Shown one piece after another: positions 42,230 through 53,797 of a stretch of DNA of 64,000 nucleotides. Source of the DNA: Monoplex corrugatus (lineage: Eukaryota > Mollusca > Gastropoda > Littorinimorpha > Ranellidae); assembly GCA_030674185.1 (NCBI GenBank), contig JAPXFY010000015.1, positions 23,194,986-23,258,985 of the forward strand, written 5' to 3'. The translations under genes and the position numbers were made by a program. How positions within the stretch are numbered: the stretch's first letter is position 1; the number at the start of each line of letters is the position of its first letter. The notes under the pieces were generated by a model, which made no database searches, was not told the origin of the DNA, and saw only the letters and a program-made list of their open reading frames with translations.

Positions 42230-43010
42230 ACAGATCAGCTAAGCCAGATTCCCACGATAAAACTGAAGTAATGCGCATCAGTACCAAGCACAAGCTTTCC
42301 ACTGAACAGTTCTATTCAGCCAGATGACAGCGCTATTGCACTTTCTGATTCAATCAAGAACCTGGACGTGTGCTTAATCCTCAACTCTCTGTGCAGAAAT
42401 TCAAGCACTTTGTTGTCTTATTATATTGAATACACTTTCTAATTCTATCTCTGCGTTTTCTGGGTTTGAAATTCATTAGTCAAATCTGTCAGTCCTGTTG
42501 CTGTCAACCGCAGCATTTCAGTTCATCGCCCTTATCTTTCACCTGAAGTAGCATCTACACTCGCGACTTCTCATAACTTGACTCGTATTGATTATTGTAA
42601 CTCAGCTCCCTGGGTTGCTTACATCTTCTGTCACTTGCCTCACACGTAATCAGAATTATGTCTTATCCATCATAAAAAAGCACAATAATGTCACTCTCAT
42701 AGTTCAGTCTGCCTGCTGGTTGTTTGTTCCTCAAAGAATATAACACAAAATTAATACGTTTTGCTACATGTGTACCAAAAGTTCTACTCCTATTTATCTC
42801 TGTGACCACGTTCAGATGTACACATCTGCCTGACTTCTCCAGTCACTGTCTGATACTATTTGTTAACAAATTCCCCAATATACAACTACAGTTGATCGCC
42901 ATTCATTTTCTGTACGTTGTCTTTACAATTGGAACGAGATTCCCATGCTTTATTAACAATATAATTTTTTTTCTTCAAGTGTAACTTGACGATATACCTT
43001 TTTGTACAAC
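42230..43010 (+). mobile_element. CR1/L2-like LINE RT C-terminal fragment
   Basis: Parallels the 52-kb copy: ATCAGTACCAAGCACAAGCT, then a CAGATGACAGCGCTATTGCA segment, TCAACTCTCTGTGCAGAAAT, and a GATTATTGTAACTC block encoding IDYCNS-like residues. No frame is intact. Confidence 0.65.
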
Positions 43011-43059
43011 AGTAATTTTACCCATCACATCCCCATCCCATTCCAGACACCAGAACAGC

Positions 43060-43900
43060 TAGACATTGAAAGCAGCATTAATGTCCCCTTTATCACCTCA
43101 GTGAACAGTGGAAGTACATGATAACACACAGTGCTCTCACGATGGTCTTTATAGAAGAGCATAACCCACTGGAGGCATGATACGTGCATACATCGATGGG
43201 TCAGCCACCAGTGCTGTCACCAACGGGATAGTCAGCATACTCGTCAACATTCCAGGGACTCAAAACATAACTGCCAAATGTTTCTAGGGCAAGCAATGTC
43301 TCAACTGCTGAGCAGAGACAGAGGCACTTATTAAAGCAGTCTGCATATTCATGGTACAGATGACACATGCTGTGAAGTGGTCTTCTTTTCTTTTCTCCAG
43401 GCTTTGGAGAATGACAAGCTCCCCCATCTGATCAAGGCCTTCTAGCAGACTGGAAAAACCAGAAGAGTAGTCGTCCAGTGGCATCCCACAGACTGTGGGA
43501 TACCAGCAAACGAGACAGAGGTATACTAGCTAAAAGGAGACCCCAGGACGACCAAACAGACACAGTGTCAGCTACTGCAAAAGAAGAGTCATCAGATTGC
43601 TCCTTAAAGCTACGGACAGAAAGGAACGACTACCCACCTTCTGTCCAGACAGCAGCAAATGGTCCTGATGAAACTCCACACCGGCCACATCTGGCTCAAC
43701 ATCCATATGAACCGCAAGTTCAAGCTGACGCCTTCATCAGCCTGCTCCTGCAGTCTGGAGGATCATACAGTTGACTGTACATTGCAGAAATATCCCCTCA
43801 TCAACTGGAGCAACAGGAGACATGCCGATTACATCTGTTGACCACCATGTTCCTTAGCAGCAGGAAGGAACTGGAAGTAAAAAGCTGGCCACATTTATTG
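43060..43900 (+). mobile_element. I/Nimb-type LINE 3' end with RNase H
   Basis: The frames give IDGSATSAVTNG (RNase H first Asp), an EAETEALI-type segment near 43300-43340, VQWHPTDCGIPANETE (His and last Asp region) and LAKRRPQDD. Then comes CSLEDHTVDC...QKYP, the cysteine/histidine block that follows RNase H in I-like LINEs. Several frame changes. Confidence 0.75.
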
Positions 43901-44242
43901 CCAGGTGTGGCCTGACCATGTAGACTATAAACAAAAGAAGAACATCTCAGTTCTTGCCTGTCCTCTCCCTCCACTACTATGCATGTGCTTTGCAACCTGA
44001 AGCTGTTTTTGTCATGGTTAGTGATTATTTGAGTGAATGACGAGAGAAGTACACTGATTTGATTTACACGCGAAGACATAAGAATATAAAGAATTGTCGG
44101 TATTATTATTATTCTGTTCGTTGAGCCGGAGAGGACTTATCTGCGAATGTAAATTTTGCGCCTGTGTTGGTTCACCCATTAACACACCTTCTCATTCTAA
44201 TATTGTGTTTTTGGTTGTTAAAAGTAATTGTTTATGTTCTAG

Positions 44243-44329
44243 GTCTTCTGAGGAAGCCTTATGACAGTGCCAAAGACAGTTTATCAGTTTTGAAAGCCAA
44301 GAATATGTATCAAGCATGTTCGAATGAAG
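44243..44329 (+). CDS. M13 metallopeptidase (neprilysin/ECE-like), small helical exon
   Basis: An 87-base exon reading LLRKPYDSAKDSLSVLKAKN then MYQACSNE. It matches the M13 stretch where a helix ends in a K-A-x-x-x-Y-x-x-C-x-N-E motif. The acceptor is TATGTTCTAG ending at 44242 and the donor is GAAG|GTAAGT. It enters with two bases and leaves with one, so it is in phase with both neighbours. The codon made across the following junction is Glu. There are no stops or frameshifts. Confidence 0.88.
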
Positions 44330-45860
44330 GTAAGTATAAAGGATTACAACTCTCTTGTGAATGTGTGTGTATATGCTTACGTGCACGTGTATGCATGCTT
44401 CTTTCAGCAAATACTATACAGTCACATTGATTAAAAAGAAACATCTGTGTTTTTGATGCCAAATATTCGTGACGAAGTAGTTAATGCAACAGATCGATGA
44501 CAGAGAATCAAAACTCCCCATCAGTGAATCCATTCGGAAGACAGTCTCATCTATTTCGAGGATGTGTTGCAAAGGTGTCGGTCAGTTCCTTTTTACCAGC
44601 ACTTTACGTGTCTGTATCTCTTCGGCTTGGTTGATGCCAGGGTACGTATAAAGGTGAAATTAATCACAGTGCTCACTCACAACTCATGTGATGAAAAGGT
44701 CAGCGTACAACGCTACATAATGTTGTAGGTCATGCACATTTCGCAAATCGCGTGGTGATTTGAAACTGAAAAACGGAACACGACTTTTTGGATGGAATAG
44801 AGATGTATAAAGTACAGTGCACCTGTTGTATGAATTTTTCCCTCATCCCATGCAAAACAAAGCAAACCAAAAAGAAACAAACAAAAAAACCATCAACAAC
44901 AAACCAATCCATGGTATTTTTGAAGAGAAAAAGATGTGCTTTTCAAAGTGTAACATACTTTATGTAAAGAAAATGTCACAAGTGTAGCTTGCTTGTCATA
45001 AACAGACATTTAGATGTTAGGCCAAAAACAGTGAAAGAGGCTGGCTTAATAGTGTAATTGGAAAGATTATAAAGCAGAGACTTGTGTCTGAATTCCGTGT
45101 ATCTTCAGAATACATTTATCTCTCTGTGAAAGGGGCTTGATAATATAGATGTGAAGATCATAAAGCAGAGATTTGTGTCTGGATCCCATGTTTTTTCTGA
45201 GTACATTTATCTCACTGCATAAGAGTGAGTTTTACCTTATAATAATTTTTTGTGAAAAAGAAATTAGTATAAACTGTTACCATCTTTTTGATTATTACTC
45301 AGATTCATTGAGGTTTACATGATGCTTATTTTTCATGTTGAATGAGATCAGTGTAAATTACTTTCTGTTTTGTTATCATATTTTGTGATTGTTGTCTGGT
45401 GTGTTATCATCATATCATCATCATCCTTGTCATCCTTCTTCTTCTTATTATTAGCACCAGCAGCATATTCTTTTTCAGTTTGTCAGATTGCATGACTGGT
45501 CAGCTCTTATTAATTAAAAAGGATTAAATATTAAGATTAAAAAGATGAAACGTTATCATTTCCCAGGAGGCTTTCTCACAAGTGTAAGATGGGCGTCATT
45601 AAGAATGATTGTTTATGTGATGAGTGATGATGCAGTGTTCTCGTGTTATCATGTAGGTATGTGGGGTTATTGGTGAATTGTACTGTTCACGTGAATTGTG
45701 ATTCATTATCATTACATGTATAGAGATGCTGGTAATGATGATGATGATGTCGGTGTTGATTGTTATCAACGGCATCACTGTCCACGTTATCAGCAATTCT
45801 AAGCTCGTGTCTGATTCTGCTGTGTTTGATGGTTTCCACTTTGTTCAAGAGGGATTCATT
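44330..45860. other. M13 intron 3, mostly unannotated
   Basis: Contains a two-copy degenerate repeat with about 92-base spacing (AAGATTATAAAGCAGAGACT near 45062; AAGATCATAAAGCAGAGATT near 45154), which looks tRNA-like, and short ATC runs at 45410-45440. Confidence 0.5.
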
Positions 45861-45861
45861 G

Positions 45862-46100
45862 CACCAAGTTTTTCTGTTGTGGGTTGGAGACATCAGATCT
45901 AAGTCCATGACTAAAAAATCTGTGGCCGATCTGAGAGTCGAACCCACACCCACTGTATTATAACACGGCACTCTAACCAAATAATTAACGGACCTCACTA
46001 GTATCGCCCCTTCCCCCTTTAAAAAAAAAGAAATCTTGTGGTCAGCTTAAGCGTTGAGTCCACAACCTTTTGTATTATTAGCATGGTGCAGTAATTAATT
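45862..46100 (-). repeat. Dimeric tRNA-like SINE
   Basis: On the minus strand, the unit at 45990-45915 has box A-like TTTGGTTAGAGTGCCG and box B-like GGGTTCGACTCTC. A second, more diverged unit at 46100-46030 repeats the order ATTAATTACTGCACCATGC, then GTGGACTCAACGC. The two units align end to end. Confidence 0.5.
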
Positions 46101-46739
46101 GATCTAATGGTAAGAGTTAAGGTAAATATTTGATGAACCAATGATGCTCACTAAAATTAGCTACAATTCCTGGGGTAAAATTTTGGTTTCCTTTTGAGAT
46201 CACCTTCAAATAGTACGACCTTGTTGGAAAACCATGACCTATTCATCATCATCACCAATATCATTGTTTTCAACATCATCATGATCTTCACCATGATATT
46301 ACCACCACTACTGCATCACCATCACAATCATTATCATCACCACCATCAAAACAGGTGCAACATTTTGACCAATTGGCCTTTGTCAAGTGATACAAAATCA
46401 ACAAAGAATAAATATTCTCTAATTCAGCCAAAAGAGAAGCAGTAGACAATTTCCCTAATGTGGCATTGAGCAGGAGAAAATGGCAGATATGATTTCTGGT
46501 AACTAGGAAACTAGGGAGATAAATGTATTCTACAAAGTAAAAGTGGTCATGCCATGTCGTTGTTGTTTCATTCAGAGAAGGGCTGGGGTTGAAATACTGG
46601 TAATTGAATATTGGAAATAAAGTGTAATGCACTATGAGTATGATTGATTATTTGAGTGTCTTGCCTTAAGAGAAAGCATGTCTTGCTTTTAAGGAAAATA
46701 TGCATATATACAGACGCAAAATATACACATATGTTTGAA

Positions 46740-47730
46740 TGAATGGAAAATATGAATGTGAGAGATAAGTCTTCTGTAAATAGATTTGTGCCTAGCTTAG
46801 GTATGAACTTCAGACACATCTTTGTGCTTTTAGACATTAACATTTCGCTTCAACCTGAAAAATTGGTGACTACAGTCCACCACAAACCAACAGAGTCACA
46901 TCCCTTATCTGGAAATGTCGATCATCTCACACATCCATTGCTGTAGTTCCAACACCAAACCAGCATCCCTTATTCTTAACTCTTGCGACTTTGAAACCTC
47001 TGCATAAATAAGGATGACTTTCATAACAAAGCTGTTGAAATGACCAAATTCTTCCTAAAGAGACATTACCCAGTCAGATTTATTCGCAAAGCCCCTAGAA
47101 AAATCAAGTCTGTCTGTTGGTTACATGCCCTCTATCCTGAGTTTAAAACTGCTACTGAAGATTAACTGATTCCAGTTTACTCTACCTTCCTTACCTGCGC
47201 TGTATAAAAAGGTCATCATGTACAACTGGAACATTCTAGTTTTGTTCCACCATAGCAGGAAAGTTTTAACAGCCACTCTTTATTGTCTACAAAAGTGACA
47301 CAAACCTTCATAACTTGTTGGTACGTTCAAGACTCAGAGAACCAAACATCAACCGTCTAGGAACAATCCAATGCAGCAAACCTAAATGTAAGAATACCCT
47401 TCAGTGTGCCCCATCACTACAGTCAGAGGCCTCAAAGCTCACATAAATATCACAAAACATTTCAGCTGTCAAACCCCCAGCATTGTGTACGTGATCAACT
47501 GCGGAAAGTTCTTTCAACTTTACAATGGTGAAACTACACGTAACCTTGACTCGTGTTTTAAAGAACACTTGGCTGATGTCCGACATCAGAGACAAAATGA
47601 ACGCAAATTATTTCAACCAGCCAGACTAATCGATCAATGACATTCATGTGAAAGGTGTATGCTCCTCCACAGTAGCAGTATCATTCATGGACAGAAAAGA
47701 AATGAAATTCCCATCTCAGAGAAAACCTTG
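46740..47730 (+). mobile_element. Penelope-like element fragment with GIY-YIG endonuclease
   Basis: The RT end is seen as LLDINISLQPEKL then HKPTESHPLS. After the thumb (LVRSRLREPNINRLGTIQCS) there is KPKCKNTLQCAPS, the cysteine-containing linker. A GIY-YIG-like domain follows: SIVYVINCGKFFQLYNGETT, RNLDSCFKEHLADVRHQRQN. A FNQPD/SIDDIHVKG frame is also visible. That set is specific to Penelope-like elements. Frameshifts show decay. Confidence 0.8.
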
Positions 47731-48837
47731 AAATACGAAAACCACAATGGTTTTTATGAAAAACAAAACAATGTCCACTACAGAATGTGGTAACATTACT
47801 TTATTCACAGTGTATATATCAACATGTTTCTTTATACGCACATGATTGCCTAACGCGCTTGCATGTGTGCCTGTTGTGTTTGTGTGTTGGCATGCGTATG
47901 ATTTGAGTATATAGATGGTTATTCCTTTGTCCGTTATTTTCATGAAGAGCCTGGTTTTCATCGATATATGCATACAACGTGCAGTTGTGTGTCCGTCCAT
48001 GCTTTCCAGTAATGCTGACAAGTGATGTACTTTCATTCTAATACTTAATACCTTATCTTACTGATAGTGACCACAGAAAAAAAACCTTGTCCTACTAATA
48101 ATGACCATTTCATTTTTCTTTGACTGCCTCCCCCCTCCAGTGCACATATGTTTCTATGCTTTTTATCTTTTCAGCTCCTCCTTTACAGTACACGCCAAGC
48201 TGCATCTGACTAAGTGTTTTTTCCTGTGTACTCTAGCTTTCCTTCGGTGTTTGAATGTTGGATTAGGATTTTTTCCTTCCTTTTTCAAAGTCAGATTTGA
48301 TTATTTACCCAAGGCACAATTCATTTACATCAGTCTTGCCTCTCAAATCCATCTTTTTCCATTCACTTGACCATGTATGTAAGATTTCTGTACTGTATGT
48401 ACATACACACATTTCCCTCAAGACAAGATGCTCAGTAAGTGCATTATAGTTTGTTAATTTACAGTACTTAATGTCCAGTATTTGACCCAAGCCCTCCTGA
48501 GGATAAAACAACAGTAATATGGCATGATCACTTTTATGTTACCAAACACATTTATCTCCCCTGTTTCCTAATTGCCAGAAATCACATCTGCTGTTTTCTC
48601 CTGCCATGCGCAGCGTTAGAGAACTGTCTAGTGTATTTTTTGTTTGTTTGTCTTTTTTTTGTTGCCAAATGTTATGCATTTATTTTGTGTTATCTTTTGT
48701 ATATGTTGACAAAGGCCAGCTAAAATTCGCGCTGTCTTGTTTTGTTAGTTTAAATACGCATTCTGATTCTATTTTTGCATTTCTCTAGTTTCTCTTTGCT
48801 TGAACACTGCCAGTCATTTTGATTTAATACCATAATC
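47731..48837. other. M13 intron 3, no recognisable gene
   Basis: AT/T-rich; the short frames have no motifs. Confidence 0.5.
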
Positions 48838-49225
48838 ATCATCATCCTGTTGATTATTTTTATCATCTTCTTTGTCGATGTCATCATCATAGTCCTCATT
48901 ATCTTCATTATCGTCATTTCTTTTTTACCATCATCATCACCACCATTCATACACTGCCATACAATTATTGTCATCATCATCATCATCACCACACCACCAC
49001 TATTTTCATCGTCATGTTCATCATCTCTCTTCACCATCACCAACATTATCATCGTCATCATCAATGCCACCATCATTATAGTTGTCATCACCACCACCAC
49101 TATAATCATCATCATCATCATCAGCAGCAGCAGCAGCACACCAGCAACATCGTCGTCGTCATACTCAATATCATCATCAGCATTAGCATCATCATCAGCA
49201 TCATCATCATCATCATTGTCATCAC
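48838..49225. repeat. (ATC)n-rich imperfect microsatellite
   Basis: Nearly 390 bases dominated by CAT/ATC with CAC and CAG variants, ending 20 bases before the acceptor of the M13 exon at 49246. Confidence 0.9.
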
Positions 49226-49245
49226 TATATGTTACTTTATTATAG

Positions 49246-49447
49246 AACAGAGAAACAAGCTGGGAGGAAAACCACTGAAGGAATATGCAGAGCAGGAGGG
49301 TACATGGCCACTGACGTCATCAGAACCCTTCAACATTCTATAGATGTGGAGACACTTTTGTCGAAGTTGACCGCTACAGCTAACTATCCTCTGTTCTATG
49401 TCAACGTCTACACAGACCACTTCAACAGCTCGCAGCACATTATTGGT
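49246..49447 (+). CDS. M13 metallopeptidase (neprilysin/ECE-like), exon with apparent 1-base deletion
   Basis: The first half reads KLGGKPLKEYAEQEGTWPLT, matching the M13 G-G-x-P-L...G-W-P motif. The second half, in a different frame, reads DVETLLSKLTATANYPLFYV then DHFNSSQHIIG, matching the family's next helix and strand. The frame change lies near the CCC at 49326-49328, and one additional base there would make the exon continuous. The acceptor is TTTATTATAG ending at 49245 and the donor is GGT|GTAAGT (phase 0). Exon length (202) is one short of what the flanking phases need. Whether this is a real mutation or an assembly error cannot be decided from one sequence. Confidence 0.82.
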
Positions 49448-49735
49448 GTAAGTTGTTGGCTGTGTTGTTATTTCTCGGTGTTAAGTGTTCATGGCAGATT
49501 CTGGTGATGAATAAGTTTAGGGCTGTCATTGTCAGCATGTCCACACCTAGATATACAACAAAAACGCTTCCCAGCGTATTGCCAGCTGTTGGCTTTTTTG
49601 TCGTTTCCGAGTTCGATAGAACTGTCAGACTTTCGTGTAGAAAGCCCAAGATGGACCCTGCACTGTAGCAATTTTTTTCTAATCTCCCAGATCAACATCA
49701 GTGCCAAATTGCAAACTGCGCACGCGCGCACACCG

Positions 49736-49737
<2 letters not shown>

Positions 49738-49797
<60 letters not shown>

Positions 49798-49812
49798 ACA
49801 CACACACACACA
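49738..49812. repeat. (AC)n microsatellite
   Basis: AC tract preceded by GCGCACGCGCGCACACC. Confidence 0.95.
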
Positions 49813-50479
49813 ACATATGAAAGGACGTCATTTAAAATGATTGATCTAGATCTAAAGCTCTAGTGATGCAGAATATTGGGCTACGTCATTAATGTGAATG
49901 TTCTTTTTGTCACGATCAGAAAATGGCAACGGGAGTCAAAATGATAGAAGTTACGGTAGTTCAAAACGTGGAATAAACTCACTGAAAATACAAGGAATCA
50001 TATTTTAAAGCATATATAAACATGTACAAAAGTTGTTTTGTACAATGTCACCAAAGTTTTCCTATCAAAGTGTATCTATGGATGTGTAAACGTTCAGCTT
50101 CTGTAGGATTTTGACATCCTCGTGAGGATGTCCGGGGCTCTTTTAGCAGAAATAATATCCCCAATGTCTGAAAATTCTGCCTAGAATTTTTCTCTTTTCT
50201 GTAATTCTTCATTTCTGCTTTGCTCCTTTCATCTCTTCCTGACATTTTCTGCCTTGCTGGTCCATTCACCTATATGTATTCTATAAAGCCTTCCATAGTT
50301 TCTCTTAGGATTGATAACTGGGAAGACGTATTGACTGAATTTTTGGCTCTAAGAAAATGTGATGTGCAGAAGCAGTTTCAAGTAATGTAAAAATTTTTTA
50401 GCATGTTACAATGTCTTTAATTATGTTTATATTTGTTTTCAGGTTAGCTTTTTTTTAAACCATCTGGTGTTGAATTGTG
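49813..50479. other. M13 intron 4, no recognisable gene
   Basis: No motif-bearing frame. Confidence 0.5.
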
Positions 50480-50660
50480 CGGAATGGTCAAGCCAAGGGA
50501 ATACCCTTACATTACGTGTGCAAATGCATTGAAATGGTACTTAATATTCTTTTCCAGTTTTTTTTCCAACGAGATATTGTGTACTTTTTGAAACGGTTGT
50601 AGCCCTGGATGATTCTGTGCAATCAGGTGGGCTTTAAACAGTGAGAATAATATAATGAGA
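50480..50660 (+). repeat. SINE family S, most complete copy
   Basis: Contains CCCTTACATTACGTGTGCAA, TACTTAATATTCTTTTCCAG, TTGTGTACTTTTTGAAACGG, TTGTAGCCCTGGATGATTCT and GGTGGGCTTTAAACAGTG with an AATAAT tail. Confidence 0.65.
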
Positions 50661-51249
50661 AAAGAATAATAGGAATTGGAAATGCTCAAAACAACATTGT
50701 TTATATCATGGTGATATGCTCTGTGCCACAGTGACCGACCTATTGCACATTAACAGACACATGCTGAAGAAGAAAATGATATGTAATTAAAACTAACAAC
50801 TGTTGCTGTTGGCTGAAAACGATTCCTTTAATCTTTGTCAAATCTTGTTTCATACAGTGTAAACATGAAGATGCAGGTGACCTTGAAATTCTCACTATGA
50901 CCTGGAATGGGCTTTAAATGAAATAAAACATAGCGCACATTGAGGACAATGCAAACTGTCACAACAGCGAAAACACTCTTTAAATATTGTTTAGATTCCG
51001 ATTCGACTGAGAAAGTGCAGCGTCCACCCAACAATTCTCTCCACAGCAACCTATTTTTTCTCAAGGTATACACTTTCTTTGAGTCTATTGACCTTGTCTT
51101 TCCTCCACAAATTATGCATATTTCCATGCTTACTCCTCCTATATGGTCCATATCGTCTGGACTCTGAGTTTGGTTAAAAATTTATCAAATTCGCTGAATG
51201 AAATAATTTGGGCCGTACCATTTTAAGAAGGAAATCTTTGGCTTGACCG

Positions 51250-51480
51250 CCAATTGAGAATCTTGGCCATACTCGACTCGTTGGAGAAAATCGCTGGAGA
51301 AAATTTGGCTGACGCAGTTGAGAAAAAACTGGCTAACGCACGTTGAGAAAATCTGGTACGATGAAAATCTGCTAATGCACGTTGAGAAAATCTGGCTAAC
51401 GCAGTTGAGAAAATCTGGCTAAATCTGGCACGTTGAGAAAATCTGCTAATGCACGTTGAGAAATCTGGCTAACGCATTTA
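51250..51480. repeat. Degenerate minisatellite, about 24-bp unit
   Basis: About nine variants of GTTGAGAAAATCTGGCTAAC followed by GCAC, with internal deletions (for example CTGCTAATGCAC). Confidence 0.9.
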
Positions 51481-51769
51481 GGTAACTGACAAAGAGACAC
51501 ATGCAGACATACACATGAAATAATCTCCCATTTCTATTTGAAAAAGGAGATTGAAACAGTGAAGAAAACAAAATCAGTTGATGATAAATCCCCTGCAAAC
51601 TTGTTTACATGTGTCCATTAGCCTTTCTTTTTCGGTCACTAAATGGTTATAGTCACATTTGGACAATACTATAAAATCATGATATAGTATACCCAAGTCT
51701 CAAACCAACATTGATATTTTGTCAATTGAAGTAAAATTGTGAAATACGGCGATTTTCAAAAAACGGTTC

Positions 51770-52510
51770 TCACTTGCAGACTCCAAGGTGGGAGTAAGAT
51801 ATACTACTGCAGCAACGACAAAGCGAGGAAAAAGAAAAAGAAGAAGGAAACATCAACTATGATTAGAAAGATGACAAAATCTGAGCAGCTCTCAAAGAAA
51901 TACTTCCGAGTATATACCTGGAACTGCCAGTGCGAGAAAAGGGATATCAGCCATTGAGAAATTAGCACAACGTTGGTATACTGTTTCTACAAAAACAAAA
52001 CAAAAATGCATTAAGAAAAATCAATAGACTTTAAAGACTTCATAGTAATTCAGAAACATGATGATAGAGGACTGGCTATAGTCATCAAAAAGAAAAAGTG
52101 TCCATATTAGACCTAGAACGATAGTATACTAATTAATGTTAACTGCTGGGCATTCGCCTTCAAACTCCAAACGAAAAGCAGTAGAACTTTGTATCTCAAA
52201 AACAATGTGGAACTTCCTCTAAGAAACTGAAGATGAACTAGGAGGCACTATAATGGTATGTGACAAGCTCAATGCAGTGTCTGCTATGTGGGATCAGAAT
52301 GGTACCAGCGGCCAGGGACATGCTCTGGAAGAGATGCTGTGCGATATCCAGCTCAACCTACTCATACAATGTCATCAACCCAAATTGGTGCAAGGAAAAG
52401 AGACATTAATACAGCACTCATCTCTCCTAAACTAACACCACTAATGAGTGCAGAAAGACAACGAAAGACAGGGCAGTGACCATGTATCATTGGTATTCAG
52501 TATAATAAAA
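51770..52510 (+). mobile_element. LINE endonuclease-region remnant
   Basis: NAVSAMWDQNGTSGQGHALE followed by EMLCDIQLNLL resembles the GDFNA...W and downstream region of a jockey/CR1 endonuclease. SDHVSLVFSI at about 52475-52505 resembles the SDH end. Many stops upstream. Confidence 0.55.
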
Positions 52511-53365
52511 CATATCATCAAGAAACTTGCGTATGGGGTCCCCCAAGTCTCTATACTTGGGCCAGTTCTCTTCACACTGTATATCACACCACTTGTCCAT
52601 GCAATTAGTCAGCACAACATCAGATATAACTTTTATGCTGATGTTCCCAACTCTACAGCAGTGCATCTCCTCAAAATTTCTTTTCTTTCTGCAGACGCTC
52701 TCTGCTATGTCATGGTCCAGAACTGGATGGTACAGAATATACTACAGTTGAATGGAAACAAGACGGAAGCGATGCTCTCTAGCACAAAGCACAAGCTTTC
52801 CACCATAAAAGTTTGTTCTATCCAACTAGATGACAACACTGTTGTATTCTCTGAACCAGTCAAGAACCGTGGCGTTGTCCTTGAACCTCAACTCTCTTTG
52901 CAGAAATCCATCACCCAATCCTGTCAATCTTGTTTCTGTCAACTGCAACGTTTCCGTTCTGTTCGCAGTAATCTTTCAACTTCAGCAGCATCTAAACTTG
53001 CGACTTCTCTGATCTTGTCTGGCATTGATTATTGTAATATCTGCTCTCTGGCTTGCCTGCTTGTTCGGTTGCATGCATCCAGTGTATTCAGAATTCTGTG
53101 GCCTGTCTTGTCCTCTGTAAAAAGAGGCATTATCATGTCACTCCCTTGCTTCACTTTCTCTGTTGGCTGCCCATTTCTCAAAGAATTTCATACATTATGG
53201 TACATGTATGCCAATGGTACTACACCTTTTATCGGCGTGACCACCTCCAAATGTACACCCCTGCCCGACCTCTCCGTTCTGCTTCTGAAAGTAGTTGTTT
53301 ACAAATTTCTCGATACAAATGTACCACAGTCGGTCGCTATTTGTTTCTGTGTCTGGTCCATATGA
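52448..53365 (+). CDS. CR1/L2-like RT fragment, 305-residue frame
   Basis: The frame holds motif B AYGVPQVSILGPVLFTLYIT, then a damaged motif C YNFYADVPNSTAV in which the second Asp is Val. NWMVQNILQLNGNKTEAML and DDNTVVFSEPVKNRGV follow, then the post-RT IDYCN region. The catalytic change and later frame slips in the C-terminal half (WLPI-type motif appears one frame over at 53150-53180) show it cannot work. Parallel copy at 42230-43010. Confidence 0.75.
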   Translation: MQKDNERQGSDHVSLVFSIIKHIIKKLAYGVPQVSILGPVLFTLYITPLVHAISQHNIRYNFYADVPNSTAVHLLKISFLSADALCYVMVQNWMVQNILQLNGNKTEAMLSSTKHKLSTIKVCSIQLDDNTVVFSEPVKNRGVVLEPQLSLQKSITQSCQSCFCQLQRFRSVRSNLSTSAASKLATSLILSGIDYCNICSLACLLVRLHASSVFRILWPVLSSVKRGIIMSLPCFTFSVGCPFLKEFHTLWYMYANGTTPFIGVTTSKCTPLPDLSVLLLKVVVYKFLDTNVPQSVAICFCVWSI

Positions 53366-53535
53366 CTAGAATGACCTTCCCCGTCTATTCGACAGTTACA
53401 AACACTCTCTTCCTTCAAGTCTGTCCTGAAGACATATTGTGCTTGGTGCCTTAGAGTTTTGGTCATTGCTGATGAATGATGAATGGAATGGAATGGAATC
53501 TTTATTTAATGTCTGTTCACAATAGTGATTTTAAA

Positions 53536-53540
53536 CACAC

Positions 53541-53610
<70 letters not shown>

Positions 53611-53648
53611 CACACACACACACACATACAACACACACACACACACAC
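53536..53648. repeat. (AC)n microsatellite in LINE 3' UTR
   Basis: AC tract with AAC interruptions, followed by GGGAGAGGGAG. Confidence 0.95.
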
Positions 53649-53797
53649 TGGGAGAGGGAGAAAAAAAAGAGGGTGGGGGACGGGAATGGGAAGGGGTAGT
53701 GGGAGTTTGAATGTAAGAAGGGGAACAATTACAATTAAGAATTCAGAACATTAAGTTAACAGTGTCAATTAATAACAGACAACAATTAATTAACTCT

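Noticed and set aside
44164..44242. Possible start codon and hydrophobic N-terminus upstream of the M13 exon at 44243
   Set aside because: The CTAG acceptor and in-phase joining to the exon at 36813 show that this part is intron.
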